64,000 bases of DNA, from positions 62,001 to 126,000 of the forward strand of contig NZ_JAIWPE010000095.1 in assembly GCF_021028955.1 (NCBI RefSeq), given 5' to 3'. How positions within the stretch are numbered: the first letter of the stretch is position 1; each line of letters opens with the position of its first letter. A program made the translations under genes and the position numbers. This DNA comes from Salipaludibacillus sp. CUR1. Its GTDB lineage: Bacteria; Bacillota; Bacilli; Bacillales; Salisediminibacteriaceae. A model generated the notes under the pieces. That model saw only the letters and a list, made by a program, of their open reading frames with translations. It was not told where the DNA came from and searched no databases. Positions 1 to 8,961 of this stretch are shown in pieces.

Positions 1-271
1 CTTTCCAGTATTTTAAAATTTCGCCTATCAAATTAATTTTAAACAAATTTATAGCGTAAAAAGCAATTTTCCTTTATAATGAAGTATTGTGACTTGATAA
101 TTTTATAAAATTACTAACATAAACCCCATGAGAACGAATAAATTGTAAAAGTCAAGACTTTTTTTGATTTTTTTGGTAAAGATAGTAAGGGCAGGTATTG
201 GGAAACAAGAAGTTATATAAAAAGTAAGCAGAAAAGAAGGATTATTGAAAAGGGTGTAGAATTATCAATTG

Positions 272-739
272 ATGCACACAAAAAATAACAAGATTTTTGT
301 CGATGGAGACGGATGTCCTGTAACGTCAGAAATTTTATCCAGTGCAATGGCGTACGATATTAACGTAGTATTTGTTTCTTCTTACGCCCATTCCAGAAAG
401 AAGTCTTTCCCGCCAAATGTAAAAGAAGTAGTCACGGATCCGGACAGGGAAGCAGTAGACCTGGTTATTTCTAATCAAGTGAGCCCGGGCGATATAGTGG
501 TCACTCAGGATCTGGGCTTAGCAGGGCTGCTTCTCGCTAAACAGGTAACTGTCCTTACTCCGAGAGGGACAAGGGTCTCTGACCTTGAGATTGACTTTTT
601 ACTGGATAGAAGGCACGCCGATGCAAAAAGAAGAAGGGCGGGGAAAAAAACGAAAGGCCCTAAAAAGATGCTGAAGGAAGATAGGGAATTTTTTCAGTTC
701 CAACTCGAAAAAATTTTATCTGACCGGCAGGAAATTTGA
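272..739 (+). CDS. yqxD: UPF0178/DUF188 family protein YqxD (YaiI-like)
   Basis: A 155-residue protein of the YaiI/YqxD (DUF188) family. The N-terminal block is VDGDGCPVTSEILSSA, the middle has VISNQVSPGDIVVTQDLGLA, and the end is basic and lysine/arginine rich. The family has a PIN-like nuclease fold, but its biochemical role is not established. Its place directly before dnaG and sigA is the usual Bacillales arrangement and is the best support for the assignment. An in-frame TTG lies three bases upstream of the chosen ATG; the only purine-rich stretch (AAAAGGGTG, about 15 bases upstream) is a mediocre ribosome site for either. The 271 bases before it hold an AT-rich stretch with a TATAAT at 75-80 but no convincing -35. 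Confidence 0.9.
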   Translation: MHTKNNKIFVDGDGCPVTSEILSSAMAYDINVVFVSSYAHSRKKSFPPNVKEVVTDPDREAVDLVISNQVSPGDIVVTQDLGLAGLLLAKQVTVLTPRGTRVSDLEIDFLLDRRHADAKRRRAGKKTKGPKKMLKEDREFFQFQLEKILSDRQEI

Positions 740-792
740 TTGGGGAGGCGAAAGGATATACGCCATCCTTTAAATAAAAGGGAAGAAAGTTG

Positions 793-2613
793 GTGAGAAA
801 TGTGACTCAACGTATTCCCGAAGAAAAAATCGAAGAAATTCGCCAGGCATTAGATATAGTAGACGTCGTTAGCGAATATGTTCAATTGAAAAAGCAGGGG
901 AGAAACTTTGTGGGTCTGTGCCCTTTTCATGGTGAAAAAACGCCTTCTTTCTCTGTGTCACCTGATAAACAGTTATATCACTGTTTCGGCTGCGGAGCCG
1001 GGGGCAATGCATTCTCTTTCATTATGGAAACAGAGGGGATCAGCTTTATAGAAGCGGTAGAAAAGTTAGCATCACAAACAAATGTGTCCTTGCCTGTACT
1101 TGAGACGGAAGCCGGGCGCAAGCCGGAACTTTCTGACAAAATGAAGCACTGGTATGAGGGCCACAAATTTGCGGCTAAACTTTATCACCATATCCTTACG
1201 GTTTCAGATGAAGGGAGAGAAGCACGTGAATATTTAAGGAAAAGAGGGTTTACCAAGGAAATGATTGATCATTTCCAGATTGGTTATGCTCCGAATTCAT
1301 GGGATTTTCTTTCTCAATTCTTAAAAAAACGGTCTTTTAAAATGGAGGAAATGGCTGAATGCGGCCTCGTAGGTTTGCGGGAATCGGATGGTCAGCCTTA
1401 CGACCGGTTCAGAGACAGAATTATGTTTCCGATCTGGGACCGCCGTGGTAATATGATCGCTTTTGGCGGAAGGGTGTTAAACGAAGGCCACCCTAAGTAT
1501 TTAAACAGTCCCGAATCGGAAGTTTTTAATAAGAGTGACAATTTATATTTTTTTCATCAGGCCAGGCCTTCGATCAGAAAGAAAAATGAAGCAGTGCTTT
1601 TCGAAGGGTATGTCGATGTTATATCCTCCTGGCGAGCGGGTATAGACAACGGCATAGGAGGTTTGGGGACTGCTTTGACAGAGAACCAGGCCAAAATGAT
1701 TCGCAGAAATGCTGACAGAGTGATTCTCTGTTACGATTCTGATGAGGCAGGGATGAATGCGACTTATAAAAATGCCCGGATTTTACAAAATACCGGAGCA
1801 GAAGTGGTTATAGCCAGTCTTCCTGAAGGATATGATCCGGATGACTACATTCAGAAACATGGGCCAAAAAGATTTTTGCAGGATGTCATTTCAAATTACA
1901 TGACATTTACAGCATTTAAATTCAGGTATTACCGGCGGGGTAAAAATCTTCAAAATGAAGGAGACCGTCTGAATTATATAGAACAAATGGTTAATGCTGT
2001 AAGTCAGCTCCCGCGTGCTGTTGAAAGAGACTATTATTTAAGGCAGCTTGCAGATGAGTTTTCTCTATCTCTTGAAGCTCTGAAGCAGGAGCAGACTGAA
2101 GTTATTAAATCACAGCAAAAAAAGCAAAAGCGTCAGGTTTACCAGGCCGTGCAGACGAAAAGCCTTAACGTGGCCAAAAAAATGCTTTCCGCCCATGAGA
2201 ATGCTGAAAGGGAACTTATCGCCCTTATGCTTCAGTCCCGGTCAATTGCGGACCAGGTACAGAAGGAAGTGGGCGGCGAATTTCATTACGATGCTTATCA
2301 GGCTATTGCTGCACTTATCTATAGTTATTATGGAGAAGGCTATGAACCTGATCCCTCTCATTTTATAGAACGTATAGAGGATAAACATCTACGGAAAATA
2401 ACCACTGAACTTGCAATGAAGAAGGTTAATATTGACCTTTCTGAGCAGGAGCTGAACGATTACTTAAAACAACTCCGTCAATTTCCGAAAAGAAAAGAAA
2501 TTGAGCAGTTAAAAATAAAGCAAAAAAAAGCTGAAGAAGTCGCAGAATATAAGGAAGCAGCTTTGATTGCAATGGAAATAGTCAAAATCAATAAAGAGTT
2601 GAAGGAACAGTAA
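793..2613 (+). CDS. dnaG: DNA primase DnaG
   Basis: Makes the RNA primers for replication. The N-terminal CHC2 zinc-binding domain shows CPFH (about residues 43-46) and CFGC (64-67). The TOPRIM catalytic core follows, with the FEGYVDVI acidic motif and the CYDSDEAG motif. The C-terminal third is the charged helicase-binding region expected to contact DnaB/DnaC. Length (606 residues) is normal for Bacillales. Three possible starts lie close together (TTG 790, GTG 793, GTG 802). I chose GTG 793 because it is about 7 bases from the GGGAAG ribosome site. It is the second gene of the yqxD-dnaG-sigA operon. Confidence 0.97.
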   Translation: MRNVTQRIPEEKIEEIRQALDIVDVVSEYVQLKKQGRNFVGLCPFHGEKTPSFSVSPDKQLYHCFGCGAGGNAFSFIMETEGISFIEAVEKLASQTNVSLPVLETEAGRKPELSDKMKHWYEGHKFAAKLYHHILTVSDEGREAREYLRKRGFTKEMIDHFQIGYAPNSWDFLSQFLKKRSFKMEEMAECGLVGLRESDGQPYDRFRDRIMFPIWDRRGNMIAFGGRVLNEGHPKYLNSPESEVFNKSDNLYFFHQARPSIRKKNEAVLFEGYVDVISSWRAGIDNGIGGLGTALTENQAKMIRRNADRVILCYDSDEAGMNATYKNARILQNTGAEVVIASLPEGYDPDDYIQKHGPKRFLQDVISNYMTFTAFKFRYYRRGKNLQNEGDRLNYIEQMVNAVSQLPRAVERDYYLRQLADEFSLSLEALKQEQTEVIKSQQKKQKRQVYQAVQTKSLNVAKKMLSAHENAERELIALMLQSRSIADQVQKEVGGEFHYDAYQAIAALIYSYYGEGYEPDPSHFIERIEDKHLRKITTELAMKKVNIDLSEQELNDYLKQLRQFPKRKEIEQLKIKQKKAEEVAEYKEAALIAMEIVKINKELKEQ

Positions 2614-2658
2614 TAGACATTTCGGACATTGTTGTGAACTTTAGGAAGGAGGGGTCGT

Positions 2659-3774
2659 ATGGCTGAGAAACCAATTCGCCCGATGGCGGAAGGTGATTTA
2701 ACCATCGATCAAGTTAAGGACCAGTTAGTAGAATCAGGGAAAAAGAGGGGGACCTTAACCTACGCAGAAATCACCGAGAGGTTAGGTGCATTTGATCAGG
2801 ATTCAGATCAAATGGATGAGTTCTTTGAATACCTTGGAGAGCAAGGTGTAGAAATATTGAATGATAATGAGACGGTGCCAAGTCTCCAGCAGGTCGAAAA
2901 GGAAGAAGCTTTTGATTTAAATGATTTAAGCGTGCCTCCAGGAATAAAAATTAATGATCCGGTGCGTATGTACCTTAAAGAAATAGGGCGTGTCCCTTTG
3001 CTTTCTGCTTCTGAAGAGATTGAGCTGGCGAAGAGGATTGAAGATGGGGACGAAGAAGCTAAACGACGCTTAGCAGAGGCAAACTTACGTCTTGTTGTTA
3101 GTATTGCTAAACGCTACGTTGGCCGTGGAATGCTCTTCCTGGATTTAATTCAGGAAGGAAACATGGGACTGATTAAAGCGGTGGAAAAATTCGATTATAA
3201 TAAAGGATACAAATTCAGTACCTATGCAACCTGGTGGATCCGTCAGGCGATCACGCGTGCGATTGCCGACCAGGCGAGAACAATCCGGATCCCTGTTCAT
3301 ATGGTGGAAACGATTAATAAATTAATCAGAGTCCAGCGCCAGCTCTTACAGGATCTGGGAAGGGAGCCGACACCAGAAGAAGTATCTAAAGAAATGGAAT
3401 TGACCCCTGATAAAGTAAGGGAAATATTGAAAATAGCCCAGGAGCCGGTTTCTTTGGAGACACCAATTGGTGAAGAAGACGACTCTCACTTAGGGGATTT
3501 TATCGAAGATCAGGAAGCTCTTGCCCCTTCAGATGCAGCGGCATACGAATTACTGAAAGAGCAGCTTGAGGACGTACTTGACACACTGACAGACCGTGAA
3601 GAGAACGTTTTGCGTCTCCGGTTCGGATTAGATGATGGGAGAACCCGGACCCTTGAAGAAGTAGGAAAAGTATTCGGAGTAACGAGGGAACGGATTCGCC
3701 AGATTGAAGCTAAGGCGTTAAGAAAGCTGCGCCATCCGAGCAGAAGCAAACGTTTAAAAGACTTTTTGGAATAA
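2659..3774 (+). CDS. sigA: RNA polymerase primary sigma factor SigA (RpoD)
   Basis: Housekeeping sigma factor of 371 residues, the usual size for Bacillales. Region 1.1 is the first ~80 residues. Region 1.2 begins at [17 protein letters not shown]. Region 2 contains the -10-recognition helix [15 protein letters not shown]. Region 4.2 ends with the -35-recognition helix-turn-helix [20 protein letters not shown]. It starts at ATG after a near-perfect AGGAAGGAGGGG ribosome site, 45 bases after dnaG. Most promoters called in this window (TTGACA/TATAAT type) would be read by this factor. Confidence 0.99.
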   Translation: MAEKPIRPMAEGDLTIDQVKDQLVESGKKRGTLTYAEITERLGAFDQDSDQMDEFFEYLGEQGVEILNDNETVPSLQQVEKEEAFDLNDLSVPPGIKINDPVRMYLKEIGRVPLLSASEEIELAKRIEDGDEEAKRRLAEANLRLVVSIAKRYVGRGMLFLDLIQEGNMGLIKAVEKFDYNKGYKFSTYATWWIRQAITRAIADQARTIRIPVHMVETINKLIRVQRQLLQDLGREPTPEEVSKEMELTPDKVREILKIAQEPVSLETPIGEEDDSHLGDFIEDQEALAPSDAAAYELLKEQLEDVLDTLTDREENVLRLRFGLDDGRTRTLEEVGKVFGVTRERIRQIEAKALRKLRHPSRSKRLKDFLE

Positions 3775-3826
3775 ACGCTTAAATGCCACAATATCGTCAT
3801 CGGACAGGCGGCTGTTAACTCATTAT

Positions 3827-3856
3827 TTGTGCTATGCTCAAGTCAGATAATATAAT
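3827..3856 (+). promoter_or_regulatory. Promoter of the glpABC leader
   Basis: TTGTGC (3827-3832) and TATAAT (3851-3856) are separated by 18 bases. They lie between the sigA stop and the hairpin at 3879-3930. A promoter upstream of that hairpin implies that the hairpin is in the 5' leader of the glp transcript and is not simply the end of the sigA operon. Confidence 0.6.
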
Positions 3857-3878
3857 AGTGAGGCTTGGAGAAAAGGAG

Positions 3879-3940
3879 AAAGCCATAAAAGCTTAGCGGG
3901 GATACTTGCCTCTTAAGCTTTTATGGCTTTTATTTTATTT
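3879..3940 (+). terminator. Leader terminator ahead of glpA (candidate attenuator)
   Basis: A perfect 17-bp stem (3879-3895 with 3914-3930) has an 18-base loop and is followed by TATTTTATTT. It sits about 20 bases after the predicted transcription start and 56 bases before glpA. A short alternative pairing, GGCTT (3862-3866) with AAGCC (3880-3884), would compete with the left arm. In B. subtilis the glycerol genes are controlled by GlpP antitermination in such leaders. A similar role here is inference; it would also end sigA transcripts. Confidence 0.65.
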
Positions 3941-3995
3941 GTTATGTTCATTCATTCACAAATCGCTTCTCTATTAGCTTTCAGGGGGGATCAGA

Positions 3996-5609
3996 GTGAG
4001 GGAAAAATTCGAAACAGAAGTGGTAATTATAGGAGGCGGCATGACAGGCACCGGGCTCCTTCGTGATCTGGCATTAAGGGGAATTAAAACCATTCTTGTT
4101 GAACAATTTGATTTGGGCCACGGAACTTCTACAAGAAATCATGGGCTTTTGCATTCAGGGGGAAGATATGCTGTTAAAGATAAAGAGGCAGCAATAGAAT
4201 GCTACCGGGAAAATATTATTCTTAAGAAGACAGTGCCGGGTTCTATTGAACATACTGGAGGTCTATTTGTAAAAATCCCTGAAGATCCCGATGATTATGT
4301 CAATAAATGGGTGAATTTGTGCAAAGAAACAGGTATTCCTGTTGAAGAGGTCTCTTTAGAAGAGGCTTTCAGGCAGGAACCATATTTAAATAAAAGAGCA
4401 GAAGCTGTCTACAGAGTGCCTGACGCTTCTGTAGACCCTTTTACTATGCTGACAGATGTAGCCGCTGATGCTTTAAATAGGGGAGCAGGTTTACTGACTT
4501 ATCATACCGTCAGCCGAATTGAAACTAAGAATGCAGAGGTATCTTATATTGTGGCCAGAGACCGTTATACAGGCGTGGAGAAAGAAATCCATGCGCCTAT
4601 TATTGTAAATGCCTCAGGCCCATGGGGGGCGGAAATTGCAAAACTTGCCCAGATTCCTTTAAAAGTGATTAACAATAAAGGAATGCTTACTGTTTTAAAT
4701 CACAGGATAAATAAGCAAGTTATAAACAGGCTGCGTATGCCGGGTGATGCTGATATTTTTGTGCCGGCCCATGACGTCACCATTTTTGGAACAACAGGCC
4801 GAAATGTGGAGAAACCTGATGACACCTCACTAGAAAGAGAAGAATTTGAACAGATGGTGGAAGAAGGAAAGGCATTGGTTCCAAATCTTCCTGACATACG
4901 GTCGATCAGAGCATTCAGCGGCAGCAGGCCGCTGTTCGAGGAAGAAGGAGAAAAGGACTTAAGCGGGCGTAACGTGACGAGGGGAATGGCTTTGCTTGAT
5001 CATGAGAAGCGTGAAGGTCTAAAAGGGTTTATTACAATTACCGGGGGAAAATTAACTACTTTTCGGTATATGGCTGAAAAAACGGCGGATTTAATTTGTG
5101 AAAAAATTGGACTGCACCAAGGCTGTCTCACTCATGAAATTGCCGTCCCCCCACGTCAATCCAAAGAATTTCTTAAGCATCCGAGTTTACCGGCTCTTGC
5201 TAAACAGAAACTCTGTTCATGGGCAGGAATTAACAGCAGCCAGATTCACTCTAACTTAGAAGAGGATAACAGAGTAGTCTGTGAATGCGAGCAAGTCACG
5301 TGGGCCGAAATACAGGTATACCTTAATCAAAGTAACCATTTTAACCTGGAAGACCTTCGGCGCAGAACGAGACTGGGAATGGGTCCATGCCAAGGGAGCT
5401 ACTGCTACCACAGGACAGCGGCTCTCGCAGTGGAAAAAGAGGCCACTTCCAGGAAGGAAGCGGCAGAAGCTTTAACAGATGGAATGGATAAAAGAAAAAA
5501 GGGAATGAATGTGGTTGCGGACGGGGCGACAGACAGGCAGTTAAAAATGATGGAAGGTGTAACTGCTGTGTCTCTTGGTATTAAGAAAGGCGGGAAAGCT
5601 CATGTATGA
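3996..5609 (+). CDS. glpA: Anaerobic-type glycerol-3-phosphate dehydrogenase subunit A
   Basis: FAD-dependent catalytic subunit oxidising sn-glycerol-3-phosphate to dihydroxyacetone phosphate. The N-terminal FAD motif is VVIIGGGMTGTG. The DAO fold continues with RNHGLLHSGGRYA and the TITGGKLTTFRYMAE segment. A C-terminal BFD-like [2Fe-2S] domain has C429-x-C431 and C465-x4-C470. That domain, and the glpB and glpC genes that follow, separate it from the aerobic GlpD usual in Bacillus. The start is GTG after AGGGGGGATC. At 537 residues it is close to E. coli GlpA. It is first in a tightly overlapping glpABC operon behind the attenuator-like leader. Confidence 0.93.
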   Translation: MREKFETEVVIIGGGMTGTGLLRDLALRGIKTILVEQFDLGHGTSTRNHGLLHSGGRYAVKDKEAAIECYRENIILKKTVPGSIEHTGGLFVKIPEDPDDYVNKWVNLCKETGIPVEEVSLEEAFRQEPYLNKRAEAVYRVPDASVDPFTMLTDVAADALNRGAGLLTYHTVSRIETKNAEVSYIVARDRYTGVEKEIHAPIIVNASGPWGAEIAKLAQIPLKVINNKGMLTVLNHRINKQVINRLRMPGDADIFVPAHDVTIFGTTGRNVEKPDDTSLEREEFEQMVEEGKALVPNLPDIRSIRAFSGSRPLFEEEGEKDLSGRNVTRGMALLDHEKREGLKGFITITGGKLTTFRYMAEKTADLICEKIGLHQGCLTHEIAVPPRQSKEFLKHPSLPALAKQKLCSWAGINSSQIHSNLEEDNRVVCECEQVTWAEIQVYLNQSNHFNLEDLRRRTRLGMGPCQGSYCYHRTAALAVEKEATSRKEAAEALTDGMDKRKKGMNVVADGATDRQLKMMEGVTAVSLGIKKGGKAHV

Positions 5610-6756
5610 TGTCGTCGTCATTGGTCAAGGGCTGGCAGGACTGCTGACAGCAATACGCGCTAAAGAGAATAATTATCATGTAGCTGTGGTCTCCAAAGGG
5701 AGCGGCAAAATCATTCAGTCCACCGCATTTATGGATTTGCTTCCGGGCAGATCTGAAAACCTCACAGGTGCCCGGCTATTTTTCGAAAATGAACAAATTT
5801 CTGATTCGCTAATGTCAGAAGCGGCTGACTGGTTCAAAGCGTTGACTGGCAAATTAGGCATTCCTTATAGAGGTTCTATTGATAAACTTACACCTGTAGT
5901 AACAGGGGCTGGGTTTATAAAAGAAACTGCCCTCTATCCGCATACAGTCAGCAAAATACCTGAAGAAGGAGACGTAATTATAGCGGGGATAAAAGAGATC
6001 ATCGATTTTCAGCCTCGCTACGTCAAAGAGAATCTGCTCACAGAGTATCCCGGTTTGTCAATTTCATCTCTTACTGCAGATTTAGGCCTGAAAGCCGGGA
6101 GAGTACTTTCCCAGGCAGATGTGGCCAGACAGCTTGACGAAGCTTCAGGAAGAGCGGTCTTAATATCTGCCCTTAAGAAAGAAATGAAAAAAAAGAATGT
6201 TAAGTCGTGCGATGTGATGGTTTTTCCATCCTGTCTTGGAATCAAAAACTCCCAGCTCGTTATGCAGGAGCTGGAGGAGGCATTTAGCTGCATTGTAACA
6301 GAGGCGCCCGGGCTTCCTCCTAATGCGGCGGCTGTCCGTTTATATTCCGCTTTAAAAAAATATGCGGTAACCCAAGGGATTCGATTTATAGAGAATAAGA
6401 CCAGCCATTCAGTCCACGTGAAAAATGACAAAGTGACAGAACTATTTACAGAAGGTGCAAACGATGGGATCAAGCTGAAAAAACTTGTTATAGCTACAGG
6501 AGGGGTCATTGGGGGCGGACTGGAACTGACAACTGACGGGCTTAGAGATACGACTATAAATCAGCCGGTAAATAAAGATGGAACAAGTAAACATAAATTA
6601 AGAAATGTATATTATGCAGGAGGGACAAAAAAGGTTCCTTGGACAGATACTTGGATAGCAGGAGGAATCTATACGATTTGTACAAGCTATTCAGTTCCTT
6701 TATCAAAAAAGACGCCAGGAGGGGAAAAGCATGCCGGAATGGAGCGTAATAGATAA
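5602..6756 (+). CDS. glpB: Anaerobic glycerol-3-phosphate dehydrogenase subunit B
   Basis: Flavoprotein subunit that links GlpA to the membrane-associated GlpC. The N-terminal dinucleotide motif is VVVIGQGLAGLL and the C-terminal FAD-type motif is LVIATGGVIGGGLEL, both typical of GlpB. The family signature GSGKIIQSTAFMDLLPG is also visible. I chose the ATG at 5602 because it follows AAAGGCGGGAAA and overlaps the glpA stop by 8 bases, giving translational coupling. An upstream in-frame start at 5575 would overlap glpA by 35 bases and has no ribosome site. About 384 residues. Confidence 0.9.
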   Translation: MYDVVVIGQGLAGLLTAIRAKENNYHVAVVSKGSGKIIQSTAFMDLLPGRSENLTGARLFFENEQISDSLMSEAADWFKALTGKLGIPYRGSIDKLTPVVTGAGFIKETALYPHTVSKIPEEGDVIIAGIKEIIDFQPRYVKENLLTEYPGLSISSLTADLGLKAGRVLSQADVARQLDEASGRAVLISALKKEMKKKNVKSCDVMVFPSCLGIKNSQLVMQELEEAFSCIVTEAPGLPPNAAAVRLYSALKKYAVTQGIRFIENKTSHSVHVKNDKVTELFTEGANDGIKLKKLVIATGGVIGGGLELTTDGLRDTTINQPVNKDGTSKHKLRNVYYAGGTKKVPWTDTWIAGGIYTICTSYSVPLSKKTPGGEKHAGMERNR

Positions 6757-7936
6757 TTCTTTCGATAAGTGTCTTAAATGTAATGCCTGTACGGTAAATT
6801 GTCCGGTTTCCGGTGTTTCATTGGATTTTGGAGGGCCGAAGCATCTGGGACCTGAATTTAAACGGTTAACTGATAATCAAATAACTGTAAACGAACCGTC
6901 AATTGAGCTGTGTACTCTTTGCGGAACATGTGACAGGTCATGTCCGGAGGGAGTCCATGTCTCTTTGTTAACGGCATACGGCAAAGCGGCACACGCTGAA
7001 AATTCGGGTATGAATTTACGTGATTTAACACTGAGCAGGGCCGAGCTTGTAGGAAAGCTTGCTTCGGCATTTGCCCCTGTAACAAATAAAGTGATGAAAA
7101 TAAAACCTGCGAGAAAGCTGATGGAGTGGACTATGCACATTCCCGCTGAAAGACAATTTCCTGAATACAGATATAATCATTTTAAAAAGAAATATAAAAA
7201 GAAAGTAGCAACGACGGAGAGAAAAGTGGCTTTTTTTTCAGGATGTTACACCACATATAATGCTCCCCACGTTGGAGAAGCTTTTATAAAAGTGATGGAG
7301 TACAACGGTATAGAGGTTGCTTTGCCGGAACAGAAATGCTGCGGAGTTCCTATGTTTGCGAACGGCCAGATGAAGCAGGGGCTGAAAAATGCCTTTAGCA
7401 ATACAGATTCTTTACTATCATACGTTAAAGAAGGTTATGATATCGTCACAACATGCTCAAGCTGTGCCAGCTCGTTAAAAAAAGATTACCCTGCGTTCCT
7501 AAAAACAGAAGAAGCTGTCAAAGTTTCTAAGAATATTTACGGTTCTGAAGAGTATCTGAGAAAGCTTTATGAAGAAGGAGAACTGAACATGTCATTAGCT
7601 TCTCTGAATGAGAAAGCCGGTTATTTTTCTCCTTGCCATATGAAAGGCCAGGGAGTGGGCAGCCCTGCTATGGATGTACTGGAGCTTATTCCGGATTTCA
7701 AGATTGAAGATATGGATGCCGGGTGCTGCGGGCAGTGCGGCACATTTGGTTTTAAGAAAGAAAAGTACCCATTGTCTATGAGAATAGGAAACGAAATGAG
7801 GCAGACTATTTCAGAAAGCACAAAAGATTATATTGTAACTGAATGCGGAATGTGTAAGAACCAGCTTAATCAGCTGGCTGTTGATAAAGTAAAACACCCC
7901 ATTGAGATTATAAAAAAATCATATGAATCAGTTTAA
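6731..7936 (+). CDS. glpC: Anaerobic glycerol-3-phosphate dehydrogenase subunit C (iron-sulfur)
   Basis: Electron-transfer subunit of the GlpABC complex, passing electrons from glycerol-3-phosphate to the quinone pool at the membrane. Two 4Fe-4S ferredoxin motifs lie near the N-terminus (C14/C17/C20/C24 and C61/C64/C67/C71). Two CCG cysteine-rich domains follow, with C203-C204-G and C332-C333-G. This is the GlpC/HdrD layout. It starts at ATG after AGGAGGGGAAAAGC and overlaps the end of glpB by 26 bases. It is the last gene of the operon, with a terminator 5 bases after its stop. Confidence 0.93.
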   Translation: MPEWSVIDNSFDKCLKCNACTVNCPVSGVSLDFGGPKHLGPEFKRLTDNQITVNEPSIELCTLCGTCDRSCPEGVHVSLLTAYGKAAHAENSGMNLRDLTLSRAELVGKLASAFAPVTNKVMKIKPARKLMEWTMHIPAERQFPEYRYNHFKKKYKKKVATTERKVAFFSGCYTTYNAPHVGEAFIKVMEYNGIEVALPEQKCCGVPMFANGQMKQGLKNAFSNTDSLLSYVKEGYDIVTTCSSCASSLKKDYPAFLKTEEAVKVSKNIYGSEEYLRKLYEEGELNMSLASLNEKAGYFSPCHMKGQGVGSPAMDVLELIPDFKIEDMDAGCCGQCGTFGFKKEKYPLSMRIGNEMRQTISESTKDYIVTECGMCKNQLNQLAVDKVKHPIEIIKKSYESV

Positions 7937-7940
7937 GTAA

Positions 7941-7969
7941 AAGACCGCTGTGGCGGGTCTTTTTTTTTT
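7941..7969 (+). terminator. glpABC operon terminator
   Basis: A short stem (AGACCGC with GCGGGTCT, one bulged G) is followed by nine T residues immediately after glpC. Confidence 0.85.
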
Positions 7970-8055
7970 ACTGTACCTCTATATTGCGATATGGATTGTC
8001 ACCGGTTGGCGTTTCCGTTACCATTATTTATATACAGCCGGCAGGAGAGGGGTCT

Positions 8056-8090
8056 TTTATATACCGCTCTGACCCTAACCGGTATATAAA
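8056..8090 (+). promoter_or_regulatory. Inverted repeat in the leader of the glycerophosphodiesterase gene
   Basis: TTTATATACC (8056-8065) and GGTATATAAA (8081-8090) are perfect complements around a 15-base loop. The repeat ends 23 bases before the start codon, just before the GGGAGGACGAGGAG ribosome region. There is no T tract. It could be a protein-binding dyad or a leader hairpin that affects translation; the sequence does not decide. Confidence 0.4.
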
Positions 8091-8113
8091 GCGGGAGGAC
8101 GAGGAGAATAAGA

Positions 8114-8836
8114 ATGAAAATTATTGCCCACCGGGGAAACAAACGTTATACCCCTGAAAATACAATGGCAGCTTTTATTTCGGCATCGACTTACCCTATA
8201 GACGGCATTGAATTTGATTTGCAATGGACAAAAGACAAGGTTCCGGTTGTTATTCATGATCCTGCAATTGACCGGACGACAAATGGACGCGGGCCGGTTA
8301 GAGATTTTACTTTAAAAGAATTAAAACAATTTGACGCAGGAAGTTTTTTTCATGAGCAGTTCCGTGGAGAGAAGATCCCTTCTTTTACTGAAGTACTTGA
8401 GTGGGCCGCAAATTTTAGTTTTGATTTACACGTGGAGCTGAAACAGCAGACTGCCTTGCCGGAACACTTTGTTAAAAGCTGTTTAACAGAAATTGAAAAC
8501 TTCAAAGTCGCTCACAGGATAATCATTTCTTCTTTTCACCATTCTTACTTAAGTGAGGTTAAAAGGCAGAACCCTGAAATTCAAACAGCTTTCCTTACAA
8601 AAGTCCCTATTTTCAGGGTAGCATCCTATGCAAAAAAAGTCCAGGCGGACGCAATCCATATCCGGCATAGTTTTCAAGCGTCGAGGTATTACCGTAAATG
8701 GACTAAAAAGGGCCTGCCTGTGCGCGCTTATAACGTACACAGGGAAAGAGATGCTAAAAGGTGTGCCCGCTTAAATGCGGATGGGATCATAACAAATGAT
8801 CCCAGGTTAATGACTGAGCTTTTTAAAAATAAATAA
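8114..8836 (+). CDS. Glycerophosphodiester phosphodiesterase, cytoplasmic type
   Basis: Hydrolyses glycerophosphodiesters to sn-glycerol-3-phosphate plus an alcohol. At 240 residues with no signal peptide it looks like the cytoplasmic GDPD class. Motifs are HRGN with PENTMAAF at the N-terminus, the metal-binding IEFDLQWTKD, and VVIHDPAIDRTTNG. The last conserved block is LNADGIITNDPRLM. Its product feeds glpABC just upstream, so the two transcription units form a glycerol-3-phosphate supply and use module. It has its own leader with a dyad. Confidence 0.9.
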   Translation: MKIIAHRGNKRYTPENTMAAFISASTYPIDGIEFDLQWTKDKVPVVIHDPAIDRTTNGRGPVRDFTLKELKQFDAGSFFHEQFRGEKIPSFTEVLEWAANFSFDLHVELKQQTALPEHFVKSCLTEIENFKVAHRIIISSFHHSYLSEVKRQNPEIQTAFLTKVPIFRVASYAKKVQADAIHIRHSFQASRYYRKWTKKGLPVRAYNVHRERDAKRCARLNADGIITNDPRLMTELFKNK

Positions 8837-8961
8837 AAAAAGAACAGCTGAAACCGCATATATTTTCCTTTTCTATTAAATGATTTTCATATACAATGTA
8901 ATAGAGCTTTAAAATACGTTGGGGATACCATCTAGAGAAATGATAAGGGAGGTACATAAAG

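Noticed and set aside
75-80. TATAAT near the window start as yqxD promoter
   Set aside because: No acceptable -35 at 16-18 bases, and it is nearly 200 bases upstream.
6018-6509. 163-codon open frame antisense to glpB
   Set aside because: No ribosome site, serine/phenylalanine-rich composition typical of an antisense shadow, and full overlap with a clear gene.
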